Shown here: piece by piece, positions 26,857-38,867 of the stretch
Layout: every line of letters starts with the position of its first letter
Position numbering within the stretch: position 1 is the stretch's first letter
Assembly: GCA_905250115.1 (NCBI GenBank)
Contig: CAJNOI010000029.1
Location: 434,001-498,000 of the forward strand
Source of the DNA: Adineta steineri
Lineage: Eukaryota; Rotifera; Eurotatoria; Adinetida; Adinetidae
DNA length: 64,000 nucleotides
Reading direction: 5' to 3'
Position numbers and translations under genes: made by a program
The notes under the pieces: generated by a model
What the model saw: the letters and a program-made list of their open reading frames with translations, nothing else
Database searches by the model: none
Told to the model about the DNA's origin: nothing

Positions 26857-28330
26857 ATTTATTTGAAAAAAAAAGATATCAATCACTAAAAGGACACAGA
26901 TAGTTTATTTTTTCGTTTATCTTTACGATTGGTATCATTCGATGAACCAATCATATATCTATATACAAAAGAATCAGAGTATGGGATTTGCATATATATG
27001 TTGTTATCATTCATAATAAACACTCTTGTGTGTTAAACAAAGAATTCAGCGAAATAAAAACATATTCTATTAATTGTTTCATTATTACAAGATCAATGAT
27101 TTATGTTCGGTACAAAATATTTATTTAGCCAATTTTACTTTAAAGTAAATGATAATTAGTAAAATTTATAAAAATAAAATTAGCTTATGATTTAAATGAC
27201 TGAAGTATTTCTGAGAAAAACCTAATTTCTTCAATAATGGTGAAAGATATAATTTCGAATATATATATTTCTTTTTTAATAAAAAAACAAAACATTATAC
27301 ATGTGACAGTACAGCCTATTAAGGTAAACATGTAATTTATTATTTGTGTAATATTTTTATTGGTGTATATTTTCAAGGCAGAAAAAAAGCATTTTTATAT
27401 TCATAAAAATCCGTATAATACAAAATGCTCTAATTATAATTAATGAATATAAGCTCCTTTCTTTTTTTTCACATTTCTATACTGATTATTCAAGACATAC
27501 AGAAAAGAAAGTACATTGAATACATTGAAAATAATTGTTTCGATCGTATACAATTATAAATAATAACGAATATATTTTGCATTAATAATCTGTCGAAAAT
27601 ATTGTATTTTATGTAGATTTATTTAATATAACTTCGACATAATGTTCTTTTATTTTAAATATGTACGGAAAAAAAACAGTAATAATAAAACATGTGAAAT
27701 TTGTCCTTTTTTTCTCTTTTTGTACAATCATTATGTTAGAGATTGCATCAAAGATATTGATTCTATTTATAGACCAATTCAAGTAATATTTAAAGAGTAA
27801 AAATGTTTTCTTTTTCTTCCTTATGTTACTCTTACCATAGTCACGTTTTTGTACTTCCAGGCCAAATAATAAATGTTAACCTATTCAACTTAGAAAACTA
27901 TAATATCGAAATTTTTTTTTCATTAATCATTTTTTTACTAATCTTGTCTTTCCGAATGACTTCTATAGGTGTTATTTTTTTAAAGCTCCTTTCTCCTGAG
28001 TTATGAAACATATAAAAGCTATTTTTATACCAAACTGAGACACACCTATTGCAGGTTTAATATCATTGATTCAAAATATAACAATCTTTATAAAATCTTT
28101 TTTTTCTTAATCAGATAAATGCACATTGAAACGATTGTAGTTATATTTTTTATGCTATGCTTATATTTATTTAACATAAAGAATTAAAAAATGCATACGC
28201 TTGGTTGTTTAGAGTGAATATACACAAAAAAGAAAAAGAACATAAATAACGCGCAACTACAGATAAAAAGACAATGAGAATCAGAATACATTGAAATCTA
28301 GCGCATACAGTTCTATTGACTTAGTTATAT
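26857..28330. other. Intergenic, no gene seen
   Basis: AT-rich DNA between the BCKDK start and the 3' end of the calcium-sensor gene on the same strand. It must contain the BCKDK promoter; no element or gene is recognisable. Confidence 0.45.
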
Positions 28331-29298
28331 TTATGCATTTGGAACAAGTAAACGACGAATGACTGGATCGTTCTTGCAACCAGCAATGAACTATAGAAAA
28401 ATAAAATATAAATATTAAGTTTATTATTATAATTTTTATTTCATAAACTTACTTCTTCCTTGGTTAATTTTTTATTTCCACTAACATCACAAATACGGAT
28501 AATTTCTTCGGCACGATGTTTTGGATCGTTATCACCTAAAAATTAATTGAATATTTATTTCTATTTAAAAACGGCATCTATATTTACCTTTGCGATCGGT
28601 TTCACCAATAAGATCGTACATAGCCTATTAATAGAATATTTTTATAATTTTTCAAAATAAATAAATCTATGAATACTTACAGAAATAACTTTAGCCATTT
28701 CAGCTGTATCGACTGAAGAAGAAAAAAAATAATTATAAAATAATATTTAGAATATTTTATTTTATTTACTTGTTCCAGTGTTGTTATAATCATACATGTC
28801 AAATGCTAAAGCAAGACGTTCATCAAGATCACCTGATTGTGTCAATGCAATAGCGAGCATAAATTCAGTAAAGTCAACTAAAAAATAAATATTTTAATAA
28901 ATAAATGAATTCATTTAAAAATACATACTTGTTCCATTGTTGTCACGATCAAATGTAGAAAAAGCATATTTACAGAAATCTTTTGCTTTTCCGCCTGGAT
29001 AAAATTGTTCATAGACGGTTACAAATCGATCTTTTGATAATTTTCCATTTGGGCTATAAGAAAAAAAAATTTAGTTTGAATTAAATTTCTTTGAAAATAA
29101 AAATTTTAATTTACCAATCACGTAAGAAACCAGCGTGCCATTCACGGATTTGTTCTTCAGTAAAGTTTGTATTTGCTTTAAGCATTTGAATAGCTTTTGG
29201 TGTAAGAATTGTTCTATTATACAGAAAAAAATCAATTCAAGTACATTTATAAATAACTATACATACGGATCAACTTTGCTTGATGATTTGTTACCCAT
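28331..29298 (-). CDS. Neuronal calcium sensor family EF-hand protein, 191 aa
   Basis: Eight small exons read from MGNKSSSKVDP at 29298 to NA-stop at 28331. The length of 191 residues is typical for the recoverin/hippocalcin/frequenin family, which couples calcium to membrane targets. The MGNKSS start fits N-myristoylation. EF-hand 1 is the degenerate CPNG form characteristic of the family. EF2 (DRDNNGTIDFTE) has a full set of ligands, EF3 (DYNNTGTIDTAE) looks usable, and EF4 (DVSGNKKLTKEE) has Lys where the loop glycine normally sits, so its calcium binding may be weak. FIAGCKNDPVIRRLL near the C terminus matches FIRGAKSDPSIVRLL of hippocalcin. It cannot be assigned to one named member, and bdelloids may have many copies. 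Confidence 0.85.
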
Positions 29299-30657
29299 GT
29301 TTAATTTCGATTTAAATTACGAATAAAAATTATATATCTAAACAAAAAGTATTTTGTGGTAAATTAGTTGGAAAAAAAGTGTATGCAATGAAATGTAAAT
29401 CACTCGTCTCCTTTTTATATCCTCGATGTTTTTCTCTTTCTTCTCTATTTTTCTCTCTTACTCTTTATTTTTCTGTCGATGTTTTAGAGAATATAAAGTA
29501 GAAAATATATGAACCTTCTAGAACAACCTATCTCTTGTCGACAAGTCAATAATAGACGAAAGAGTAAAAGAAAAAGAAAATATTCTGCTTCACATGCTGT
29601 TGCCTTTTTATTAACGATAGGTTTGGTCGAAGAATAGACAAATTATATGACTAGTTCACGTCATCAAGGTGGAAGAGTAAACGACGATAATAACAAGAAC
29701 AGTAAGAATACTGATCGAAAAGGGTTTTTCTTTCTATTTCATTATGTCTGAAAATAGGCGCATACTGTTTGGCAAGAATTACTGCATATGTTACTAGTCA
29801 TCATCTTTTTTTGTTTGACGTCTGTTAAAGAAAGAAAAGAAAGAAAAAAAGAAATATATTTAAGACACAACACTCTGTGAACTGAATGAATCATTTTTTT
29901 CTTTCTAAATAATGAAATCACGTGTTCGATTTAGGTACTTTTTAACAATCGATCTATAAGATATCTAATATGACTAGACATACTTATCACTCGATTGTTA
30001 TAAAGGTTGGCCTAGAATATATCTTATAGTAAATGTTGTATTGTCTATTTTCGTCTTTGTATGTTTTCTAAATAGTAAAATACAACTATTTATTATTCTA
30101 TAGATAAAGACAAACAAAAAATAATTGAATATTCGAGAAAATTAACAAAAGAAATATTAGTAACTCTTCTGTTAGAAAAATTATTCTATGTAATATTAAT
30201 TATATACAAAATAAATTCATCTAACAATGAACTCGATCATATTTGATTATAGATCCTATACTGATATGAATATTATTTAAACTCAATTACTGATTCTACA
30301 TAAAAGGAAAAAAATCTTTATTCATAAAAGCATACTTACAATCAATCGTTTCTCATCGAACAATTGATTTATTATTCATGATAAACTTGCCATTCAGTTA
30401 CATTTTGTATATATTATGCTAATCGATTTTTTTTCTTTTTTCGTAAATATTATCGTAAAATCAAAGAAAGTAATATCAAAACAAGATTTTTAGAATTCAA
30501 TTGACCTATATACTTTATAATCAATATTAATGCATAATTCTAAAAGATTAACGGTGTATAGAATCAATAAAATATTTCAATCATATTTTCCAGAAAAATA
30601 TTGTAGTTAACCAAAGATAACTATAAAACCAAGTATTGAGTTTAATTATATTATTAA
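29299..30657. other. Intergenic, no gene seen
   Basis: AT-rich DNA upstream of the calcium-sensor gene, probably with its promoter in the first few hundred bases (pyrimidine-rich tract 29405-29475). No other feature recognised. Confidence 0.45.
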
Positions 30658-31330
30658 TTATTCATCTGTAAAATTAACATTCATTAAAGATCGTACTACT
30701 TGATCATATTCATCTTAGAACCATTTTGATTGAATAATATTCAACATTGATATTGTTTTATTTGTAGGGTGTGGTTGTATAATTAATACAATATACACAC
30801 CCACACCCTCAATTGTTAAGTGACATATATTTGGCATTGTTTGAAAAATACTTTTTAATAAATCGACAGATCCTCGAAAATCAAGTTTCAATAAAGGAAT
30901 AAAAGAAACTCTATATATTCATCTGACTTTGAATATCGGACAATTGTAGAAAGTTTTTTTAGATGAGGTATCCATTTAAAGAAATGCCATAATGAACTTA
31001 ATTCATATTGACATTTTTCAATAGAAACATAATCAATGGATGTCGATATTGATCAAATTCTCTATACCCATTGTTCAATTCTTTGAATACCATTTAAATT
31101 GCAATGAATAAGTGTTGATGTACTTCAGATATTATTTATTGATTCAACAAGAAAAATTTTTTTTAATTCAAAAATATGACATTGATATGTGTTTTATTGA
31201 ATTGATATAGAAAGCGAATATAAATGAATAAATCGATCAAGAGTAAAACCATGAGAAAAAAGTAGTTCAGATAAATCAGACGCTTCTTTATTCAAAAGAT
31301 AAATTGAATGAACTCGATCAATAACAAATA
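30658..31330 (-). pseudogene. Decayed bdelloid-type F-box/LRR-like protein gene, 3' part
   Basis: Read on the minus strand, the region carries short protein-like blocks in order: VHSIYLLNKEASDLSELLF, HGFTLDRFIHLYSLS, THS- and HCNLNGIQRIEQW-like, ECQYELSSLWHFFKW-like with PHLKKLSTIVRYS, then VRSLMNVNFTDE and a stop. Such blocks occur in a family of F-box proteins I recall from bdelloid genomes. Here they are broken by several stop codons and frame changes and no F-box start is visible, so this is a dead fragment. A telomere-like hairpin (30767-30812) sits inside it and another copy lies just upstream at 31361-31380. The family assignment is from memory and needs a search. Confidence 0.6.
30767..30812. 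repeat. Telomere-like hairpin, copy 2
   Basis: AGGGTGTGGTTGTAT on the left pairs with ATACACACCCACACCCT on the right around an AT-only loop. It interrupts the F-box pseudogene, suggesting it arrived by insertion. Confidence 0.65.
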
Positions 31331-31701
31331 GAAGATATTGTTAATGTGACGTGAATATGATATCCACACCCACACCCTCAAGATAGTTGTTGACTGTCAA
31401 TAAAAGTCTAGTCAGAAATTGAAAATATTAAATACTTTTTACATCGATAATGTTTCATCTGAATAATACCACTATTTATACATATTTTTATATTTGTTAT
31501 CTCTTTACTGATCTGCGGAAGTCAAGACAAATCCATGTGTACATTTCTACTATTATTACTAAAACTTTCCTTTCAATAACAATCTATTTTCTTGTTTAGT
31601 ATTTTATTTCGCATAAGGTTGATCAAACACAGTACGTTTTACATAAAACTGTTCATTCTTTTGGCAAAGACAACAGAATCGATGAAAAACTATAACATTG
31701 A
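31331..31701. other. Short intergenic gap
   Basis: Apart from the telomere-like motif at 31361-31380 nothing is visible; the segment probably carries the 3' UTR of the ART-TPR gene. Confidence 0.4.
31361..31380. repeat. Telomere-like motif, copy 3
   Basis: TATCCACACCCACACCCTCA is nearly identical to the right arm of copy 1. The opposite arm is missing or very degenerate (the preceding GTGACGTGAATATGATAT pairs only weakly). It lies between the F-box pseudogene and the 3' end of ART-TPR gene 1. Confidence 0.55.
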
Positions 31702-34188
31702 TCATTGAATTAAACACGCTCTACTATTAACGACAGTAGACGATTTCTTATTGTCTGAATTTTTTTTATTCTTCTTTATATGAGATGATGGTGACAATTG
31801 TTTCTTTTTCAATCGGGCAATGTCTGCTTTGCCTCTCTTCACCTTTTCATGTTCTGGTCCATAATTAGCTTGATACATCGAAAGACTTTCATTAAAATAA
31901 CGAAGTGCTTCGGATAAGTTGTTCATTTTTTCATAATCTATGCCAATATTTCTTAAGCTGTTTGCGATGTTAGTGTGATCAGAAGACAATGTTTGACGAT
32001 AGAGTTCAAGTGCTTTAAGGTCACATCGTAATGCATCTTCTCTCATATCACAAACGGAATATACACAAGACATTGATGTCAAACATTCAGAAATGAGTTG
32101 ATAATCAGATGGTGTGCAATTCTTTAATACAGATAGAGCTCGTCCATAGTATTGTAATGCTTCGTTTGAATTGTCGTCCTCAATTAAATCAGCCATGATC
32201 ATTAATGTTTGAGCAATACGAGGATGATTTTCGCCTAATTGAGTTTTTTGAATAAGAAGTATTTGTTGATACAAGTCTAAGGCTTTATCAATCTCATTCA
32301 CCTTTTTATAAGTACGGATGATCGAACCGAGATGAATTGAAAGATTTGAATGCTCGAATGGTAAATATTGTTCTTCCATATTTAGTCGTTGTTGATAATA
32401 ATTTAGAGCAATATTTAAATTACCTTTCTTCTCATGAGCATATCCTATTGAACCGAGACATTTTGCTATATAAGAATGTTGATCAGGGAGAACATGTTTA
32501 TACATCTTGAGAGCACGAAACAAATAAGTAAGAGCCGTATCGAAATCTTCTTTATTTGTGTATACTATCCCAATACTTTCGATTATAATTGCTTTTTGTA
32601 GATTATAGCCTAAATATAAGCTTTCCTGAATCGTTAAACCCTGTTGAAAATAATTGAGTGCTGTGTTAAAATCACCTTTTTCTTTATAAATACAACCAAT
32701 ATTGTAGAGTGAACCAGCAATATGAGGATGATTTGAAGGTAGTTGTTTTCGACGCATCTTATAAGCTATCTCATAGTTTTTCAATGCCAAATTAAAGTCC
32801 TTTCTCCTCTCATGTATTATACCAATATTATTATAAACAGCTGCAATATCAGGATGATCATGTGGAAGTGATTTCAATAACATATTAAAATATTTTCCTG
32901 CACGATCCACTTGATCTAATTCATACAAGAGAAGTCGACCATAATAAATGAGTGATGTGTATTCTTGCATCTGTTGTTTCAATAATGAAAGATATTCTTC
33001 AGCTTTTACTGCACCTTTATCAGTTACATTCAATTCTATTTTCCATACAGTAAGTTTAGAATCAAAACAGACAGAAACAATCTTAAAGAGTGAATTGAGA
33101 TTAAAAAGAACTTCTTCTTCACCTTTCATCCGAGTTTTATTTCCAACATGAGCAAAAACTACTGTTTTCAGTAATGTATTCACTTTAATCTGAAACAGGA
33201 CCGATACATAATCATTTAATTCAGCATTGATCTGACTAAACTTAAGTGATACATTGATATTTCGCGATGTTGATAAAAATCCATTTGTTGAAATAGTTTT
33301 ACCAATGTTTTCTTTTATTTTTTCAAATTCTTCTTTTTGAATTTGTGTTCCACGATACAAAGTTAATATTCCTTTTTTTTTTGAAAGTTGATTTTCTTGT
33401 TCAATAGCTGAACATAAATCAATAATAAAGAATCGAAAAGTAAAGAGTAAATCAATATCTTCAGTTCGAAGTGCTTTATTTAATAGTTTATAAAGGAAAC
33501 ATTCATCTGTATACCACTCAATTGCTTTTTCACGAGTATAAGTACTTTCAAATTCTTCAATTTTCTTTAATTCTTGTTTATTATTTTTATAATAATCACG
33601 ACACATATCGAGCATTTGTTTTTTTGATTGTTCATCTTGTGATATTTGTTTTAGAACATAAATTAACATTTGATGCAATAGAAATGATGCTGTTTCTTGT
33701 GATAAATCTTCTAATGATTTTTGTTTTTGATCAAAAAGACTAAATGTTAATGTTTGTTTTTCGACTAGATTCATTTTTTCTTGAATTGATATTAATAATT
33801 CATCTTGATCAGTAAATATTCCAATAATTTTCTTATATTCTTCCATTAATGATTTATAATGTTGATCGTTAGAACAAAAAATAAATATAGCAACTAAAGA
33901 TCGATAATGGTGAGTTTGTAAAAGTATTTGTTGAGCAAAAGCACCTGAAACAATCAGAAAGATTTGTTCATGTTTGATTGATTTGATTAAATCGAGACAT
34001 CGATCAAAATAAGAATAAAACTGAACAGCTGAGTTGAGTTCAGTTAACATTGTTTGAGTAAGAAGATAATCATCTGAATCATTCATATTTTCATCAAGCC
34101 AAATCAATTGAACATCTTCTTTATTATCTGAAACTTCGCTTGGAAGAAGATTCTGTCGTCTTGTATTTAAGGATTCACTAGTAGCCAT
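31702..34188 (-). CDS. ADP-ribosyltransferase with TPR array (ART-TPR 1), 828 aa
   Basis: Intronless frame of 828 residues. Residues 25-140 form an N-terminal module with VQLIWLDENMNDSDDY, EQIFLIVSGAF and LVAIFIFCSND, which looks alpha/beta and is reminiscent of a receiver-like fold. Residues 225-395 are an arginine-type mono-ADP-ribosyltransferase domain with the R-S-E triad: Arg279 in LYRGTQ, Ser306-Thr-Ser in FLSTS, and Glu357-x-Glu359 in GEEEVLF. By family knowledge it would transfer ADP-ribose from NAD+ to a protein. Residues 410-800 hold about nine kinesin-light-chain-like TPRs of 42 residues, a protein-binding scaffold. No signal peptide or membrane segment, so it is likely cytosolic. 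The target is unknown. A second, distinct member starts at 61651 on the other strand. Confidence 0.85.
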   Translation of the reverse strand: MATSESLNTRRQNLLPSEVSDNKEDVQLIWLDENMNDSDDYLLTQTMLTELNSAVQFYSYFDRCLDLIKSIKHEQIFLIVSGAFAQQILLQTHHYRSLVAIFIFCSNDQHYKSLMEEYKKIIGIFTDQDELLISIQEKMNLVEKQTLTFSLFDQKQKSLEDLSQETASFLLHQMLIYVLKQISQDEQSKKQMLDMCRDYYKNNKQELKKIEEFESTYTREKAIEWYTDECFLYKLLNKALRTEDIDLLFTFRFFIIDLCSAIEQENQLSKKKGILTLYRGTQIQKEEFEKIKENIGKTISTNGFLSTSRNINVSLKFSQINAELNDYVSVLFQIKVNTLLKTVVFAHVGNKTRMKGEEEVLFNLNSLFKIVSVCFDSKLTVWKIELNVTDKGAVKAEEYLSLLKQQMQEYTSLIYYGRLLLYELDQVDRAGKYFNMLLKSLPHDHPDIAAVYNNIGIIHERRKDFNLALKNYEIAYKMRRKQLPSNHPHIAGSLYNIGCIYKEKGDFNTALNYFQQGLTIQESLYLGYNLQKAIIIESIGIVYTNKEDFDTALTYLFRALKMYKHVLPDQHSYIAKCLGSIGYAHEKKGNLNIALNYYQQRLNMEEQYLPFEHSNLSIHLGSIIRTYKKVNEIDKALDLYQQILLIQKTQLGENHPRIAQTLMIMADLIEDDNSNEALQYYGRALSVLKNCTPSDYQLISECLTSMSCVYSVCDMREDALRCDLKALELYRQTLSSDHTNIANSLRNIGIDYEKMNNLSEALRYFNESLSMYQANYGPEHEKVKRGKADIARLKKKQLSPSSHIKKNKKNSDNKKSSTVVNSRACLIQ

Positions 34189-36811
34189 TAGAATTAATCA
34201 TCGCTTTGTTATTACCGTAAGAAACTCTCAACAAAATATTTTGTTTCAGAGGCTTTATATCTTGTGTTGCAAAAGCAAAAAATTTCTTTTCTTTCTACCT
34301 TTTCCAACATTATCTGATAGATAAAGCTGACAACAGCGTCATGTGAAAAGTACTTTTAGTTGTATTGTGAAAATGAATGACGCACTGTTGATTCTTCGCG
34401 ATATGAAATATTTTGTTTGGGTTTTTTGCCGTTTTTGAGTGACTCGTTTGATTATGCAGTACAGGTTTAGTAAAGAAATATCTTCCACTAACGTAGTGAC
34501 GAATGTATAGAGACACTCATGCATCTATATTGTATAGATAGTTTTAAAAGTAATAAACATTAACTATTTTATTGCATATTTGCATACGCTGTTCAGGCTA
34601 TATAGTCTTTGTCACGAGGCATGAACCGCATCCTAATAGTTTGGTTTTGATGAGCTTCATTCAATGGAATTCCGTTTGAGTTTAAGTTAAAGATTCAAAC
34701 TTGATTAATAATTGATGTTTCACTTTGCATTAATTATATATACATTTATGAAACTCAGGTCATTTTCTACTTGCTTTTATATATAAATGCCCGTTGAAAA
34801 AGATCCAAACAATTTGGATTTAGATCATACCTAATTGACAATTAAGTGGAATTAAACTAATTTTTATCGTACCGAAGCTTTCTCAAAACCTATGCTATAC
34901 AGGTATTATAAACATCTGATACAATTTTCTGATGTTGGCGAGAGTGAGTGGTGCATTCATCTCTCCACCGCACCCTCAAGATCAACTACACTTTTATTTT
35001 CTTTACAGGCAATGAAAATAATTCTCTCACAAAAATATAAGAAAAGGTACTATTTTTGATATAAAATTATGTAATATAATCATAACACTGCTGATCATTA
35101 TTTTATACGAACTAGCAAGTATTAACTAATTAATTAATTTCAGTGAATGTATCATTTTATATCTATTAAAATACTCGTATTATGAAATCAAGGTTCATAC
35201 TCAATTTTGATTATTAAATACTCATAGTACAGATACAATTATCCTTTGTATTCTTTGAGATAAATCTAAATAAAAAATACATTCTTTTATAGAATATTTA
35301 TTTAGTAATCAATTAATAAAAAATAAAACTTTTCTTTCTAGAATAATTGAAATACGTTCATTCAAATATTTTTTTTATCATATAGTATAATTGATCATAG
35401 TTATTTCCTCGTGCATAACAATTATATCATCATTCTCAATTGCATTTAAAATCTAAATCATTAATTTCTCATGCTACATTTGAATATGTATGTAGTTTGA
35501 TAATGTTTTTCAATCGATTATTTATTGTTAATCGATATCATAATTCAAAATCTCTCATTCATCATATACAATAACTTTATAAATCCAATGCGAATAATAA
35601 ATCTTAAACTATATTCAAATAGAACTGAAGAAAAGTCTTAGTTTTTAGAACGATCGATTGTTGGAATCGTTCATGGAAATGAATGCTTAGCAATAGCATT
35701 ATTTTATCTTTTTCCTTATTGGTAAGTTCATACATGCGATATTAGTTCATCAGTACTTCGAATTTCTCGTATTAATGCATATCTTCACCATAAAAATCTT
35801 TTCAGTTCTCGTTTTCGTGGATATATATCATTTGAATGCTTTCCATTTAATATCGATCAAATTAAAGCATTATTAGAAAACTCGAAATTTTATTTATGAA
35901 TAATAAATTCAAAGAGCACAAATCATTGTAACAAATGTTATAAAGACGATGAGTGTTTTATTCCTACAAATATAAATATACGATTTCATGTTTGTGTTAA
36001 AATAATTAACCATGTTTAAAAAGTAAAACCATGAAATAAATTAAAGAAAGATATTTCGAATATGTATAGATTCTGTATAACATTTTTTTTAATATTCATT
36101 CATTAAAAATACCAGAAAAACCACTTATTATACAATAAATTGTTATTATAAAAAAACTTAACGGATGAACATACATGCTATGTATAACACCTGATGAAGT
36201 AATACAATCTTCAGATCCATTGAAGATTCTAGTATACGAAAGATACATATATTTCAATACTCATTAAGTTTTGGTATATATAATTCTTGAAATATATTTA
36301 TAAATTTTAATTTTTTCTACAAGTATCGAAAGTCATTAACTAGAAATAGATAAAATTCAAATTATTCAATTTCACATTGTTGAATTGATTGAATCTACTC
36401 AGCAAGCAATACATATATCTGTTCTCATACTCGCAAAAGTACATCTCAACAATGCGAAAAGAAGATGATACACACAGCAGGAAAAAGAGAAGTGTTTCAT
36501 ATATATTTTCGAAAAAAAAATCTATCTCCCAATCATTGACGAGTGTAACCATTTCGAATAGCCAATATCCCTATATTATTTCTCTCCTCCTCATCTTTTT
36601 TTCCTATCTTGATTGACGGAGTGTCAATATACACAACACAAAAAAAAGAAGAAAACGAGACATTAATTCTTCTCTATTGACCTCGCATAATGATTGATGA
36701 GTATAATTAACATTCATTTTTTTTTGGGAATCTAATATTCTCATAATGAATACTAACCATGTAACAATTTAGTAAATCATCACTTATATTTATCTAATAC
36801 TTTTCTTTTAG
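34189..36811. other. Intergenic, no complete gene seen
   Basis: The first 150 bp form the promoter side of ART-TPR 1. A telomere-like hairpin lies at 34937-34981. At 35640-35900 two short frames (one with IVGIVHGNECLAIALFYLFP, another with SRFRGYISFECFP) are separated by a GT-AG-like gap, but no further exons or family could be found, so no gene is called. The last 600 bp may contain unseen 5' exons of the MEIS gene. Confidence 0.4.
34937..34981. repeat. Telomere-like hairpin, copy 4 (degenerate)
   Basis: GGCGAGAGTGAGTGGTG on the left pairs imperfectly with CTCCACCGCACCCTCAAG on the right. The right arm keeps the CCCTCAAG end shared with copy 3. It appears older than copies 1 and 2. Confidence 0.45.
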
Positions 36812-38867
36812 TTTAATGACCATTCAATCGATATGAATAAAGATCTTATATATAAGTAAGTAAAACTATATGAGAATTTTTATTTAATTAAAATCTTTTA
36901 TTTAGTCATTCACTTTTTCCATTATTAACAATAATTTATAATAAATGTGAATTAGCAACAAATTCTTCTTATCCATTTAAATCATTAGATGAAGATATTA
37001 TTGAATTTACAAAACAGGTATTCAATAAAGCAATTTTTTATCTAAAAAATTTATTTATTATTAGTTAAATAAGGGAGAATTAGGATATTATGTATCAAAT
37101 GTTGAACTAGATAATTTCGTAAGTTGATTATTTGATTGAATTGAATAGCAAAGGAAATGTTTTTAGATGATACAAGCAATACAAATATTACGTTTTCATC
37201 TATTAGAAATTGAAAAAGTCCATGAATTATGCGATAATTTTTGTGAAAAATATATTCGTTTATTAAAAGGAAAAATGCCATTGTAAGTAATACTATTCTA
37301 ATTGACTAAAAGAATATTGTTATTTTGTTTTACAGAGATATTATTGCAGATGATTATAAATCTGAAGAAGATAGTATAATCAGTAATGAAGATATTAAAC
37401 CAATACATTCAACAGAATCTATTCTACCTATATCAGATGATATAAGTGAAAATTTTCAAAAAGATACATTTGAAGAAAATAAAGATGATGATATAATATC
37501 TTCACCACGTCGTCAAAAGAAACGAGGAATATTTCCTAAATCAGCAACATCATTAATGCGTGCTTGGTTATTTCAAAATCTAAGTGTATGATGACAAAAC
37601 AAAGTCTACAATAATTTATGTTTTTCCTTCTTTCTTTTAGCATCCATATCCATCTGAAGAACAAAAAAAAATTTTAGCTAAAGAAACGAATCTTAATGTA
37701 TTACAAGTTAATAATTGGTATGTTGATCGCGTGACAATAAACAACTATCACATCTTCTTTTCGTTTTCATTTCATATATGCACATCCGTTTAGAGAAAAA
37801 AAACGTGTCATAATGAGAGATAGAAAAGTAAACCTGCAATTAAGTTGTCATCCACTGATCAAAAGAAGCAGTATGAAAGCTTTTCAAAAATTTAAATAGA
37901 TTCGGATAGATATATATTATCCAGTTTTATTTAACTAGAAAATCGTTAGAGGTAAAATTAAATATAGACAAAGTATTTGTGTATAAAAGAAAACTAGATC
38001 GATGATAATGATACTCATCTCTATAATTATTTTTCTCTTCTCAACGTGTCATAATCGTTCGAGTTAATCAATTGACATCTATTTATATTCCATGTGAGCA
38101 ATTATGTTGAAAACGGTTAACGCTCAGGGAAATTTCTTTTCTTTTTACATTATACAGCTGTGCGTTTGATCAATACAATGATCATTAGGATTAGTCTTCT
38201 TCTTCTTATTCTATCAAGGAGATATGCGCGGATGAACATTAGAAGATGATACTTAGACTCATCAATCATTCGATATTTTCTTTTTTTGTTCCCTCCTGTT
38301 ATAAACATAGTATTGACAGATTTCAATCATAGACTAGATGTCTGCTCGACGAATTACTATGGAATGAAAATATGCAGCTGTTTATTTTTTTTTGTTTTGT
38401 TCATTGAAAAGGTTCATAAATGCAAGAAGACGTATTGTACAGCCCATGATTGATCAATCCAATCGTACTGGTAAATAAAATTTTAATTTGTTCTTGTTAT
38501 TTATTTATTAATTGATAGCAACAATGGGAGCGGATTATAGTAATATTATGATGAATAATCCTTATCATACATTTGATCTTAATCGAACATCATATGGATT
38601 ACAATTAAGTAGATTCAAATTGATTTTACTTTTGATTGTTGATTTAAATTTTTTTCTTTGGTAGATTTGAACGACGAAATGACAACAACATCAGGTTATT
38701 GTCCGACACCAACAATAACTTACCCATCGATGCACTCAAATTCGTTTTTTACGGCTGCAGCTGTAGCCGCTGCTGCTGCTGCTACTACTGGTCCTAGTAG
38801 TACATTTTTATCAACACAATATGGAATATCACCATTGTCTTATTATAGGCAAGGAAGTGAAAATTAA
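36812..38867 (+). CDS. MEIS: MEIS/homothorax-type TALE homeobox protein (5' end incomplete)
   Basis: Nine exons in phase: 36812-36855, 36906-37017, 37065-37118, 37167-37282, 37336-37585, 37641-37717, 38412-38470, 38519-38608 and 38665-38867, about 334 residues as read. The N-terminal half is the MEIS domain that binds PBX partners ([17 protein letters not shown], then [20 protein letters not shown]). The C-terminal half has the TALE homeodomain: [19 protein letters not shown], the PYP three-residue loop extension in [10 protein letters not shown], and [16 protein letters not shown] in helix 3. A 694 bp intron splits the homeodomain within the NNW codon region. The tail has a poly-Ala run. The first exon starts at an AG acceptor and has an in-frame ATG at 36833. 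Because other MEIS proteins have 50-80 more N-terminal residues, an upstream exon may be missing. Confidence 0.9.

Noticed and set aside
35640-35910. Possible two-exon fragment (IVGIVHGNECLAIALFYLFP and SRFRGYISFECFP)
   Set aside because: A GT-AG gap can be drawn but no start, no further exons and no family match could be supported; left as intergenic.
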